NCBI GenBank assembly: GCA_014799385.1
Contig: JAAVIC010000015.1
Location: 1-54,545, forward strand
Length of the DNA stretch: 54,545 nucleotides
Direction of reading: 5' to 3'
Origin: Oscillospiraceae bacterium
Lineage (GTDB): Bacteria; Bacillota; Clostridia; Oscillospirales; Ruminococcaceae
A program made the translations under genes and the position numbers. Below, in pieces: positions 41,367 through 49,758 of this stretch (position 1 is the stretch's first letter; the number at the start of each line of letters is the position of its first letter). The notes beneath the pieces were generated by a model, which saw only the letters and a program-made list of their open reading frames with translations, made no database searches and was not told the DNA's origin.

Positions 41367-42302
41367 ATGAGGAAAATTCTCGTTATCGGCACGGGCGGAA
41401 CTATCTCTTGTGCGAAAGGCGAAAACGGTCTTGAACCCGCGCTTTCGGTGAGCGAGCTGCTGCGCGGTGTGGAAATTCCTGTGGAGCTTCATACAGAGCA
41501 GCCGTTCAATCTGGACAGCACGAATATTCTCCCGCGCCACTGGGAAACCTTGGCGCGGCTTATTCGCACGCGTTATGACGAATTTGACGGGTTTGTGATT
41601 CTCCACGGCACGGATACTATGGCTTATGCCGCCGCGTCCTTGTCTTGTCTGATTCAAAATTCGCGTAAGCCAATCGTGTTTACGGGGAGTATGAAGCCGA
41701 TGACGGCAGAGGACTCGGACGCTTCGATAAATTTGCGTGACGCAATAAAATTCGCTGCGGACGAACGCTCGTTCGGCGTGCGTGTGGTATTTGACGGCGC
41801 GATTATTGACGGCAGGTGTGCTCACAAGTACGAAACGGAAGATATTGACTCGTTTGACAGTGTTAACAATGACGATTACGGATTTTTCAATGTTGACGGA
41901 GCGATATACTTTTCTGAGGAATATTCGGGCGAAACCCGATTTTACGAGCGTTTGTCTGATGAGGTTTTCCTTGTCAAGCTGATTCCGGGGCAGGTGCTGT
42001 GCGTTCCAAGCAATGTGAGAGCGCTGATTCTTGAGAGCTATGGCGCGGGAGGGATTCCCGATTACTTGACGGGGGAGATTTCCAAACTCGCGGAATCGGG
42101 AGTTTATATCATCGTGACTACGCAATGCGCATACGGCGGCACGAATCTCGGCGAATACGCGGTCGGTCATACGAATTTCCCCGTGACAGAGGCGGGGAAG
42201 TACACCGTGGAATATGCCGTGGCACGGGCGCGGTGGGCGCTTACCGAGTCACACAATTACCAAGAGTTTACAGATTTATTCAGAGGAGCGGACAACATAT
42301 GA
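41367..42302 (+). CDS. L-asparaginase
   Basis: The ATG at 41367 follows GGGATAGA; 311 aa. The two catalytic threonine motifs are visible: VIGTGGTISC (~8) and LHGTDTMAYAA (~85), with TGSMKPM..DSDAS between. Type I (cytoplasmic) enzymes have no signal peptide, as here. It releases ammonia from asparagine. Its stop overlaps the next start (ATGA). Confidence 0.93.
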   Translation: MRKILVIGTGGTISCAKGENGLEPALSVSELLRGVEIPVELHTEQPFNLDSTNILPRHWETLARLIRTRYDEFDGFVILHGTDTMAYAAASLSCLIQNSRKPIVFTGSMKPMTAEDSDASINLRDAIKFAADERSFGVRVVFDGAIIDGRCAHKYETEDIDSFDSVNNDDYGFFNVDGAIYFSEEYSGETRFYERLSDEVFLVKLIPGQVLCVPSNVRALILESYGAGGIPDYLTGEISKLAESGVYIIVTTQCAYGGTNLGEYAVGHTNFPVTEAGKYTVEYAVARARWALTESHNYQEFTDLFRGADNI

Positions 42303-43210
42303 AATGCGTTTCGATTGAACAGCTTAACAACGCGGTAAGCAATCCGCAAAAGTTCATAAGTGAGAGCGAGAAGGTCTACGGAGAGCAGATTTCCGCAGTT
42401 GCGGAGAAGATTTACGAACAGCGCAGCGAGCGTCCGATCGTGCTGATTTCGGGACCGTCCGGCTCGGGAAAGACCACCTCGGCGGCATGGCTGGCGAGCT
42501 GTCTGCGTGAAAAAGGCTGCAAGGCGCACACCATCTCGATGGACAACTATTTCTTGCCGATGGAGATGAACGAGGCGGCGCGCGACAAGGACGGCAAAAT
42601 CGACTTTGAAAGCCCTTATCGTATGGATATTGAGCTGTTTAAGGAACATCTTGAAAAGCTGTTTCACGAGGTCGAAATTGAGATTCCGACATTTGATTTC
42701 GCCGAGCAGGCGCGTCACGCGGGTTATCCGCTGAAACGCGAGGACGGCGATTTGGTCATCATTGAAGGAATCCACGCGCTGAATCCGCTGTTGACAGGGG
42801 AGTGCGAGGTTTTTACGCAAGGCGTTTATGTCAGCGTTCGTACGCGAATCCAAAGCGGTGAGGAGCTGCTCCACCCATCGAAAATCCGTCTTATGCGGCG
42901 GCTGATGCGCGATAAGCTGTATCGCGGACGTTCTCTTTCCGAAACGTTTGAGTTTTTCAAGTCGGTGGAGCGCGGCGAGAATCTGTATATAATGCCGTAC
43001 AAGGATCGCGCGGATTTCGATATCGACACGTTTATCGAGTACGAGGCTCCTGTTTACCGTGATATTCTGCTGCCCGAGCTGGAGAGTGCCTCCAAGGAGT
43101 ATGCGGATTACGCGCAGTATGCGGACATTGAGAAGTTCTTGAAATTGCTTAAACCGATTGATAGGGAATTTGTTCCCAAGGACGCGCTTGTTCGCGAGTT
43201 TATTGGGTAA
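42299..43210 (+). CDS. Uridine kinase-like nucleoside kinase
   Basis: The ATG at 42299 overlaps the asparaginase stop and follows GAGGAG; 303 aa. The P-loop ISGPSGSGKTTSA (~50), SMDNYFLPM, FDFAEQAR and VIIEGIHALNPLL identify the PRK/UDK family. The N-terminal ~40 residues are a clostridial extension (the full TGS-UDK form is longer). Likely phosphorylates uridine/cytidine. Confidence 0.9.
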   Translation: MKCVSIEQLNNAVSNPQKFISESEKVYGEQISAVAEKIYEQRSERPIVLISGPSGSGKTTSAAWLASCLREKGCKAHTISMDNYFLPMEMNEAARDKDGKIDFESPYRMDIELFKEHLEKLFHEVEIEIPTFDFAEQARHAGYPLKREDGDLVIIEGIHALNPLLTGECEVFTQGVYVSVRTRIQSGEELLHPSKIRLMRRLMRDKLYRGRSLSETFEFFKSVERGENLYIMPYKDRADFDIDTFIEYEAPVYRDILLPELESASKEYADYAQYADIEKFLKLLKPIDREFVPKDALVREFIG

Positions 43211-43218
43211 AAAACCTC

Positions 43219-43247
43219 TTGACAACGCCTAGAATTTGTGTTAAACT
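43219..43247 (+). promoter_or_regulatory. Promoter of the 56-aa gene
   Basis: TTGACA (43219-43224), 17 bp, TAAACT (43242-43247), followed by GGAGGTG and the start codon. Confidence 0.65.
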
Positions 43248-43280
43248 ATATAAAAGGCTTATGTTTTTGGAGGTGTTATA

Positions 43281-43451
43281 ATGTCAAGTGAAATTGAAAT
43301 CAGAGATCGGCTTATTGACGATTATAAGCGGTTTAGGGACTTGCGAAAAATCGCCGAGAAGGAAGGCGCGGTTGAAACGGTTAAGAAAATTGACGAGGAG
43401 ATTCGCTTTATAAAGCTGAAGCTTCAGCCGTTGGAATTACCCGAAGATTAA
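43281..43451 (+). CDS. Conserved-looking 56-aa helical protein
   Basis: The ATG at 43281 has a strong GGAGGTG site. The product, MSSEIEIRDRLIDDYKRF..KKIDEEIRFIKLKLQPLELPED, is charged and almost wholly helical. It has its own promoter and is followed by a terminator at 43463-43487, so it is a genuine single-gene unit. Function unknown. Confidence 0.75.
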   Translation: MSSEIEIRDRLIDDYKRFRDLRKIAEKEGAVETVKKIDEEIRFIKLKLQPLELPED

Positions 43452-43462
43452 GAAAATTAAGC

Positions 43463-43487
43463 CCCCTCAATTAGAGGGGACTTTTTT
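43463..43487 (+). terminator. Intrinsic terminator
   Basis: CCCCTC-aatta-GAGGGG followed by ACTTTTTT. It also faces the end of the ABC operon. Confidence 0.8.
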
Positions 43488-43496
43488 GTTGTTTGT

Positions 43497-45431
43497 TTAT
43501 TCCAGCTCGAACGCGCCTGTGTAGAGCCTGTAATACTGACCCTTTTCGGAAATCAGTTTTTCGTGGCTGCCACGCTCTATGATTCTGCCTTGTTCGAGAA
43601 CCATAATTACATCGGAGTTTTTGACCGTAGAGAGACGGTGTGCAATAACGAATACCGTGCGCCCTTTCATCAGCGCGTCCATTCCCGCTTGTACTATGGA
43701 TTCCGTGCGTGTATCAATAGAGCTTGTCGCCTCGTCCAGAATCATTACGGGCGGGTCGGCAACCGCCGCGCGCGCTATCGAAATAAGCTGCCGCTGACCT
43801 TGCGAAAGTCCGCTGCCGTCACCCTTGAGAACGGTGTTGTAGCCGTTGGGCAGCATTCGGATAAAGCCGTCCGCGTTGGCGAGTTTTGCCGCCGCAACGC
43901 ATTCCTCATCGGTCGCATCGGGTTTGCCGTAACGGAGATTGTCCATAACCGTACCCGTGAAAAGGTTTACGTCCTGAAGAACGATTCCGAGGGAGCGGCG
44001 CAAATCCGCTTTTTTTATCTTGTTGATGTTGATTCCGTCATAGCGAATTTTACCGTCCGCGATGTCATAGAAACGGTTTATCAAGTTGGTGATGGTGGTT
44101 TTGCCCGCGCCTGTTGCACCGACAAACGCGACTTTCTGTCCCGGTTCGGCGTAGAGCTTGATATTGTGGAGCACCGTTTTTTCGGGAACATAGCCGAAAT
44201 CCACATCGTCAAGCACGACATTGCCTGTAAGCTCGGTGTAGGTGACAGAGCCGTCTGCGGTGTGGGGGTGTTTCCAAGCCCAGAGGTGGGTGCGTTCCTC
44301 GGTTTCGACCAACTCGCCGTTGACGCGTTTTGCGTTTACAAGCGTTACATAGCCGTCATCGGTTTCGGGCTGCTCGTCAAGCAGCGTGAAGATTCGCTCC
44401 GCGCCCGCCATTGCCATAGCTACCGAGTTGAGCTGCTGCGATACCTGACCTATCGGACCTACCAGACTTCTCGAAAGCTGGAGGAAGGATACGATAGAAC
44501 CGAGAGAAAGAACATTCATCGTAAAGCAGGCAACGTTCGGAATTTCCTTTATTGCAAAGAATGCGCCGACTACCGCGAGTATGACATACAGCAAGTATCC
44601 GAGAAAGTTGTTAATCGGCATGAGCGCGTTGGCAAACGAGTTCGCCATATAAATGTCCTCGCACAGCGCGGAGTTTTTGCCGTCAAATCCCGCTTTCGCC
44701 TTTTCCTCGTGGCAGAACACCTTGACAACCTTTTGACCGTTGATCATTTCCTCGATGTAGCCGTTTACGTCCGCAAGGGATTTCTGCTGGCGCATAAAGA
44801 ACGCGCCGGATTTTCCCGCGACTTTTGCGGTAACGATCATCATCAGACCGAGAACGACAATTACAATCAGCGTCATCCATACAGACAGGGCGAGCATAGA
44901 GCAGAACACCGCGATTATCGTAACTCCAGAGGACATTACGCTGGGAATCGCCTGTGAGAGCATTTGCTGCATTGCGTCAGCGTCGTTGGTGTAAAAGCTC
45001 ATTACATCGCCGTGGGTGTGGGTGTCGAAATATCCGATAGGCAGCGACTGCATATGCGTGAACATTTCGTCACGGATTTTTTTGATCATTCCCTGTGATA
45101 CGACCGCCATAATCCGTTGGGAAAACAGTGCGCTTAACGCGCCTATCAAGAAAAGCCCAGCCATAAAAATGATGGCTCTCAGCAGACCGCTGTAATCGGG
45201 ATTTGCCGCCGCGACAAGCGGAAGAATGTAATCATCTATCAACTTTTTGAGGAACAGTGATGAACTTACAGACGCGCCAGCCGTCAGGAGAGTGCAGACG
45301 GCAACTATTATCATTCTGCCGCGATAGGGCTTCATATAGCCTAAAAGCCGCTTGATGACGTTCGCGTCGAACTTCATCGGCATACGCGCGCCGCGCGGCG
45401 GCTTGTTCATTGGCATTTTGTTGTTACTCAT
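43497..45431 (-). CDS. ABC exporter subunit (catalytic half)
   Basis: The ATG at 45431 follows AAAGGGGGCGG and overlaps the preceding ABC gene by 8 nt; 644 aa. Six helices are followed by an ATPase with Walker A GATGAGKTT, Q-loop VLQDVNLFTGT, signature LSQGQRQ and Walker B PVMILDEATSSID with the catalytic Glu intact. A ~45-residue insertion lies before the ATPase (..EERTHLWAWKHPHTADGS..). It pairs with the upstream subunit as a heterodimeric multidrug or lipid exporter. Confidence 0.92.
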   Translation of the reverse strand: MSNNKMPMNKPPRGARMPMKFDANVIKRLLGYMKPYRGRMIIVAVCTLLTAGASVSSSLFLKKLIDDYILPLVAAANPDYSGLLRAIIFMAGLFLIGALSALFSQRIMAVVSQGMIKKIRDEMFTHMQSLPIGYFDTHTHGDVMSFYTNDADAMQQMLSQAIPSVMSSGVTIIAVFCSMLALSVWMTLIVIVVLGLMMIVTAKVAGKSGAFFMRQQKSLADVNGYIEEMINGQKVVKVFCHEEKAKAGFDGKNSALCEDIYMANSFANALMPINNFLGYLLYVILAVVGAFFAIKEIPNVACFTMNVLSLGSIVSFLQLSRSLVGPIGQVSQQLNSVAMAMAGAERIFTLLDEQPETDDGYVTLVNAKRVNGELVETEERTHLWAWKHPHTADGSVTYTELTGNVVLDDVDFGYVPEKTVLHNIKLYAEPGQKVAFVGATGAGKTTITNLINRFYDIADGKIRYDGININKIKKADLRRSLGIVLQDVNLFTGTVMDNLRYGKPDATDEECVAAAKLANADGFIRMLPNGYNTVLKGDGSGLSQGQRQLISIARAAVADPPVMILDEATSSIDTRTESIVQAGMDALMKGRTVFVIAHRLSTVKNSDVIMVLEQGRIIERGSHEKLISEKGQYYRLYTGAFELE

Positions 45432-47175
45432 CGTTATCCGCCCCCTTTGTCTGGCTGTCATAGATTTCGGTGTAGATTCCGCCGCGAGCGTACAACTCGT
45501 CATGAGTGCCCATATCGGCGATTTTACCATCGTCCATAATGATTATTTTGTCCGCGTCGCAGACAGAGCTTACACGCTGGGCAATGATGATTTTGGTAGT
45601 GTTCGGAATCTCCTCGCGGAACGCCTTGCGAATCATCGCGTCCGTATGTGTATCAACCGCGCTGGTGGAATCGTCCAGAATCAGTATTTTCGGGTGCTTT
45701 AAGAGAGCGCGCGCAATGCACAGACGCTGCTTTTGTCCGCCCGAAACATTTGAGCCGCCCTGTTCTATATAAGTATCGTACTTGTCGGGGAACTTCTGAA
45801 CAAATTCGTCCGCGCAAGCGAGCTTGCAGGCGTGGTGAACCTGTTCGTCGGTTGCGTTTTCATCGCCCCAACGAATGTTCTCGTAAATCGTTCCGCTGAA
45901 CAGCGTGTTTTTCTGCAATACCACCGCAACATTGTTTCGCAGAGACTCAAGATTGTAATCGCGGACGTTCTCGCCGCCAACCAGAACCTCGCCATCTGTA
46001 ACGTCATACAGGCGCGGAATCATCTGCACCAATGTGGATTTGGAAGAACCCGTTCCGCCGATGATTCCCACGGTTTCGCCGGACTTTATCGTGAGATTTA
46101 TGGAATCAAGCGCGTTGCTTTCCGCCTTATCCGAGTATTTGAACGAAACGTTTCTGAACTCTATCGAGCCGTCTTTAAGCTCGGTAAGGTTGCGTTCGCC
46201 ATCGTTTATATCGCTTGTTTCGTTAAGAACCTCCGCAACGCGGTCGCCGCTTGCTTTACTCATAGTCATCATTACGAAGATCATCGAAATCATCATAAGA
46301 CTGATGAGGATCTGCATAGTGTAGCTGAACATTGAGGTAAGTCCGCCGGTGGTAAGTCCGAGAGCTTCGTTGTTGCCCGATGCAACAACAGCATGCGCAC
46401 CCAACCACGAAATCGCAATAATGCACGCGTAAACAGTCACTTGCATTGCGGGGGCATTAAACGCAACGGTTTTCTCCGCCTTGGTGAACAGACCGTAAAT
46501 CTTTTTGGAGATTTTATTAAACTTGGAAATCTCGTGCTCCTCTTGAACAAAGCTCTTAACCACGCGGATTCCGCGAACGTTTTCCTCAACGACCTCGTTC
46601 AGCTCGTCATACGCGGTGAATGTTTTTGTAAATACCGGGAAAGCGAGCCTTATGATGACCACCAACACTATCGCCAAGAACGGAATCGCGTACAGGAACA
46701 CAGTCGCCAATTGACGGTTGGTGTTGAAAGAGAACACAAACGCGAAGATAAGCATTGCGGGCGCGCGGAAGGTGATTCTCGTAATCATCTGGAATGCCAT
46801 CTGAACACGCGTTACGTCTGTGGTAAGACGTGTTACAAGGCTGGCGGGCGAGAATTTGTCAATGCTTGTAAATGTAAAATGCTGGATATTGTAATACATA
46901 TCCTGCCGCAGATTCCGCGAGAACCGCGAGCTTGCGCGAGAGGCGGTAACTCCCGACATTACGCCGAAGAATACCGCGCATAGCGTCAATACAAGCAGAA
47001 TCGCGCCGTATTTCACCACTACGTCTACATTTCCGGGTGTGATTCCCTCGTCTATCATGTTAGCCATCACCGTAGGAATGGACACCTCAATAAGTGCCTC
47101 AATCAACACCAGAATCGGCGTTAAAATTGCGGGAACAGCCGCATCGCGAATACATCGCGCCAAGGTTTTAATCAT
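45424..47175 (-). CDS. ABC exporter subunit (degenerate site half)
   Basis: The ATG at 47175 follows AAGGAGAGATACTA; 583 aa. Membrane domain then ATPase: Walker A GGTGSSKST, Q-loop VLQKNTLFSGT, signature NVSGGQKQR, Walker B KILILDDSTSAVD. Asp replaces the catalytic Glu, as in one half of heterodimeric exporters (BmrC/D-like). Second gene of a MarR-headed operon. Confidence 0.92.
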   Translation of the reverse strand: MIKTLARCIRDAAVPAILTPILVLIEALIEVSIPTVMANMIDEGITPGNVDVVVKYGAILLVLTLCAVFFGVMSGVTASRASSRFSRNLRQDMYYNIQHFTFTSIDKFSPASLVTRLTTDVTRVQMAFQMITRITFRAPAMLIFAFVFSFNTNRQLATVFLYAIPFLAIVLVVIIRLAFPVFTKTFTAYDELNEVVEENVRGIRVVKSFVQEEHEISKFNKISKKIYGLFTKAEKTVAFNAPAMQVTVYACIIAISWLGAHAVVASGNNEALGLTTGGLTSMFSYTMQILISLMMISMIFVMMTMSKASGDRVAEVLNETSDINDGERNLTELKDGSIEFRNVSFKYSDKAESNALDSINLTIKSGETVGIIGGTGSSKSTLVQMIPRLYDVTDGEVLVGGENVRDYNLESLRNNVAVVLQKNTLFSGTIYENIRWGDENATDEQVHHACKLACADEFVQKFPDKYDTYIEQGGSNVSGGQKQRLCIARALLKHPKILILDDSTSAVDTHTDAMIRKAFREEIPNTTKIIIAQRVSSVCDADKIIIMDDGKIADMGTHDELYARGGIYTEIYDSQTKGADNDE

Positions 47176-47199
47176 TAGTATCTCTCCTTATCTTAAAAT

Positions 47200-47292
47200 C
47201 AAATTCAAAATCGTGCACGCTTCGCGCGCACTCGCCTGCGTGACGCGACCCACCGCTTCGCAGTGTGCCGCGTCACGCGCGTTTTGAATTTG
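47200..47292. repeat. Short palindromic element with CAAATTCAAAA ends, copy 1
   Basis: CAAATTCAAAA and TTTTGAATTTG bound ~93 bp containing inner GCGTGACGCG..CGCGTCACGC pairing. A second member is at 49623-49737. It lies in the MarR-ABC gap of one operon. Confidence 0.7.
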
Positions 47293-47319
47293 CATATGAT
47301 TTTATTGTGTTTATGGAAA

Positions 47320-47778
47320 TTACTCGGAATCCTCAAGATTCTCCATAATGCGGTTTAGGAAGCCATAGAACATCTCCAGTTCGATTTCTGAGAATCCCTT
47401 TTTGAGGTGACGTTCCATTTCGGCGGAACGTTCGCCGATTTCACGGCTCAGCTTGCGCGATTTATCGGTAAGCACTATCTTCTTCATTCGCCCGTCATGC
47501 TCCGCTTGTGTGCGCTTTAGCAGCTCCTTTTTCTCCAACAGCGTGAGAACCTTTGACGCTGTGGAGCGCGTGATTCCGAAATCCTTTTCAAAGTCGCGCT
47601 GATACACGGTCTTACCCTGTGTTTCCATTTCATACAAATACGCGATGATCCAGCCATTCGAGCAGGTAAGGTGCTTGATTTCGTCCATTCGGGTCTTAAA
47701 CTCCGCGTTGCGGTCGATCCATCGCCGAACAGCGTTGTTTACCATTCTAAGGTGCATTCCGATTCCTCGGTTGTCCAT
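47320..47778 (-). CDS. MarR-family regulator
   Basis: The ATG at 47778 follows GGGGGTGAATTT; 152 aa. The winged helix is YQRDFEKDFGITRSTASKVLTLLEKKELLKRT..DGRMKKIVLTDKS. It leads the operon with the two ABC subunits, the common MarR-ABC arrangement. The palindrome CAAATTATATAATTTG in its promoter is a likely binding site. Confidence 0.92.
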   Translation of the reverse strand: MDNRGIGMHLRMVNNAVRRWIDRNAEFKTRMDEIKHLTCSNGWIIAYLYEMETQGKTVYQRDFEKDFGITRSTASKVLTLLEKKELLKRTQAEHDGRMKKIVLTDKSRKLSREIGERSAEMERHLKKGFSEIELEMFYGFLNRIMENLEDSE

Positions 47779-47817
47779 AAATTCACCCCCGCTCAAATAT
47801 TTTGTTGGATATAAAAC

Positions 47818-47846
47818 ATTATATAGCAAATTATATAATTTGTCAA
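47818..47846 (-). promoter_or_regulatory. MarR operon promoter with operator
   Basis: Minus strand TTGACA (47841-47846), 17 bp, TATAAT (47818-47823). The perfect palindrome CAAATTATATAATTTG (47827-47842) fills the spacer, so bound MarR would block the polymerase. Confidence 0.8.
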
Positions 47847-48690
47847 GGGGCTTTTTGTGAAAAATTTATGAATAAATCCGCCAAAATTTAGTTGATTTGC
47901 ACAAACCGGAATTTTCGCGCCCCGAGGAGTGGGGGACAAGCTCTCGGGGGGGTTGCCCCGAACCCCCGCGTTTCAGCAGTGGGACAACCCTTCGGGGGTA
48001 AAGGCTCACTCTTCGCGATGGGATAGTTATTAAGTTTTCACTCTCGGGAGCGATGTTTATGTACACTAAGCAGTTGTTACGTTCCTTCGCTGTGGGAGCG
48101 TACTGCCCGATGGTAAGACGAGTTGCGGATAGGCGCGCTGTAACTAACATCAACTTCCCCGAAACAACACAGGAAAAAGGGGGTGGGTCAGCTCTCGGGC
48201 TGCGCCCGAGAGCTTAGCGTTTTTGGCTGATTCGCGCTACGCGCGAAACCGCCAAAAGCCGCAACCGCGCCCAATGGGGCGGGCTTTTCCGTCCCGAGGG
48301 TTTGCTGAGCATTTTTCGCGCAGCGAAAAATGCAAAAGCTTGGCAACAACGCTCTGCGCCGTAGGCGCAGTAAGCATTGTCCAAGACTTAGCCCGCCCCC
48401 GAAGGGTTGTCCCCCCGCTAAAACGCGGCGGGAGTCCCCGCATTGGGTCGCAGGGATTGTCCCCCGCTAAAACGCGGCGAGAGTTCCCGCATTGGGTCGC
48501 AGGGATTGTCCCCCGCTAAAACGCGGCGAGAGTTCCCCGCATTGGGTCGTAGGGGTTCGCCCCAATGCGGGGTTCGGGGCAACTCCCCGAGCGGACATAT
48601 ACAGTTTAAGGTAATTAAAATTTTTTGTCAAGTAGTTTTTTGTGAAAAATTTATGAATAATCCCCCCGAAATTTGGGTCGATTTGCACAA
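47844..48690. repeat. Repeat-rich spacer bounded by ~65-bp direct repeats
   Basis: TTGTCAAG..TTTTTGTGAAAAATTTATGAATAA..ATTTGCACAAA occurs at ~47844-47909 and ~48624-48690. Between lie dense palindromes (GCTCTCGGGC..GCCCGAGAGC at 48191-48213, GCATTTTTCGC..GCGAAAAATGC at ~48309-48333). No gene is supported in this ~850 bp. Confidence 0.7.
48406..48553 (+). repeat. Three tandem 49-bp repeats
   Basis: The unit contains CCCCCGCTAAAACGCGGCG and CGCATTGGGTCGCAGG and repeats with starts near 48406, 48455 and 48504. Copies differ at a few positions. Each can form a small GC-rich hairpin (CGC..GCG). Not CRISPR: there are no unique spacers. Confidence 0.8.
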
Positions 48691-48698
48691 AAAAGCTA

Positions 48699-48727
48699 TT
48701 GAAATTTCCTCCGTGATGTGATAAAAT
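48699..48727 (+). promoter_or_regulatory. nfnA promoter
   Basis: TTGAAA (48699-48704), 17 bp, TAAAAT (48722-48727). Confidence 0.7.
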
Positions 48728-48770
48728 ATAAATGTTGATGTTTGTAATAATATCGGGAGGATATATTATA

Positions 48771-49607
48771 ATGTATAAAATTGTAAGAAAGCAAGTACTT
48801 AATCCCACCGTCACTCTGATGGAGGTGGACGCTCCGCTTATCGCAAAGAAAGCAGAGCCGGGACAGTTCATTATTCTTCGAGTTGATGAAGAGGGCGAGC
48901 GTATTCCGCTGACTGTGGCGGATTTCGACCGCGAAAAGGGAACAATTACCATTATTTTCCAGATTGTGGGGGCAACTACCGAAAAGCTCAATCATTTGAA
49001 TGAGGGCGAGTTTATCCACGATTTCGTGGGTCCTTTGGGCACTCCGTCACACACCGAGGGACTGAAAAAGGTTGCTGTGGTCGGCGGCGGCGTGGGCTGC
49101 GCGATTGCGTATCCGATTGCCAAAAAGCTCCATAACAACGGTTGTGAGGTTCACTCTATTGTTGGATTCAGGAACAAAGACCTTGTGATTCTTGAGGACG
49201 AGTTTAAGGCGGCATCAAACGTGATGAAGATGATGACGGACGATGGCTCTTACGGCGAGAAGGGCTTGGTTACAGACGCGCTGAAATCTTTGATCGACGC
49301 GGGGAATCAGTATGACGAGGTAATCGCTATCGGTCCGCTTGTAATGATGAAGTTCGTCTGCAAGCTCACCAAGGAATACGGAATAAAAACGGTGGTTTCG
49401 ATGAACCCCATTATGATTGACGGCACGGGAATGTGCGGCGGCTGCCGCTTGACGGTCGGCGGCGAAACGAAGTTCGCGTGCGTGGACGGTCCCGATTTTG
49501 ACGGTCATCTGGTAGACTTTGACGAGGCTCTCGAACGCGGCGCGATGTACAAGGAGTTTGAAACCGCCAAGCGTGAGGAAGTTTGCAACTTGTTCAAGTC
49601 CGTTTAA
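48771..49607 (+). CDS. nfnA: NfnA-type FAD/NAD-binding subunit with [2Fe-2S] cluster
   Basis: The ATG at 48771 follows GGGAGGATATATTATA; 278 aa. Features: FAD site ERIPLTVADFD, NAD site VGGGVGCAIAYPIAKKL, and the C-terminal iron-sulfur site GTGMCGGCRLTVGG..FACVDGPDFDG. With the gltA-like gene downstream it forms the NADH-dependent ferredoxin:NADP oxidoreductase (electron-bifurcating) of anaerobes. Also annotated as sulfide dehydrogenase or ferredoxin-NADP reductase alpha. Confidence 0.9.
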   Translation: MYKIVRKQVLNPTVTLMEVDAPLIAKKAEPGQFIILRVDEEGERIPLTVADFDREKGTITIIFQIVGATTEKLNHLNEGEFIHDFVGPLGTPSHTEGLKKVAVVGGGVGCAIAYPIAKKLHNNGCEVHSIVGFRNKDLVILEDEFKAASNVMKMMTDDGSYGEKGLVTDALKSLIDAGNQYDEVIAIGPLVMMKFVCKLTKEYGIKTVVSMNPIMIDGTGMCGGCRLTVGGETKFACVDGPDFDGHLVDFDEALERGAMYKEFETAKREEVCNLFKSV

Positions 49608-49622
49608 CCTACCGGTAGCTAA

Positions 49623-49737
49623 TGCAAATTCAAAACGCAAGCGGCGCGCAACATCACGAAGTTATGTTGCGGGTCGCTTAGCGAATGCTCTCGAAATGCC
49701 GCGCAGCGGAATTTCGAGAGCGTGGTTTTGAATTTGC
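49623..49737. repeat. Short palindromic element with CAAATTCAAAA ends, copy 2
   Basis: GCAAATTCAAAAC and GTTTTGAATTTGC bound ~115 bp with inner hairpins (CTCTCGAAAT..ATTTCGAGAG). Same end sequence as 47200-47292, again between two genes of one operon. Confidence 0.75.
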
Positions 49738-49758
49738 CATTTAGATAAGGAGAAGATT

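Noticed and set aside
43563-44957. 464-codon plus-strand frame opposite the ABC exporter
   Set aside because: Antisense shadow of a clear ABC ATPase gene.
48406-48553. CRISPR array
   Set aside because: Three near-identical 49-bp units abut each other with no unique spacers and no cas genes nearby.
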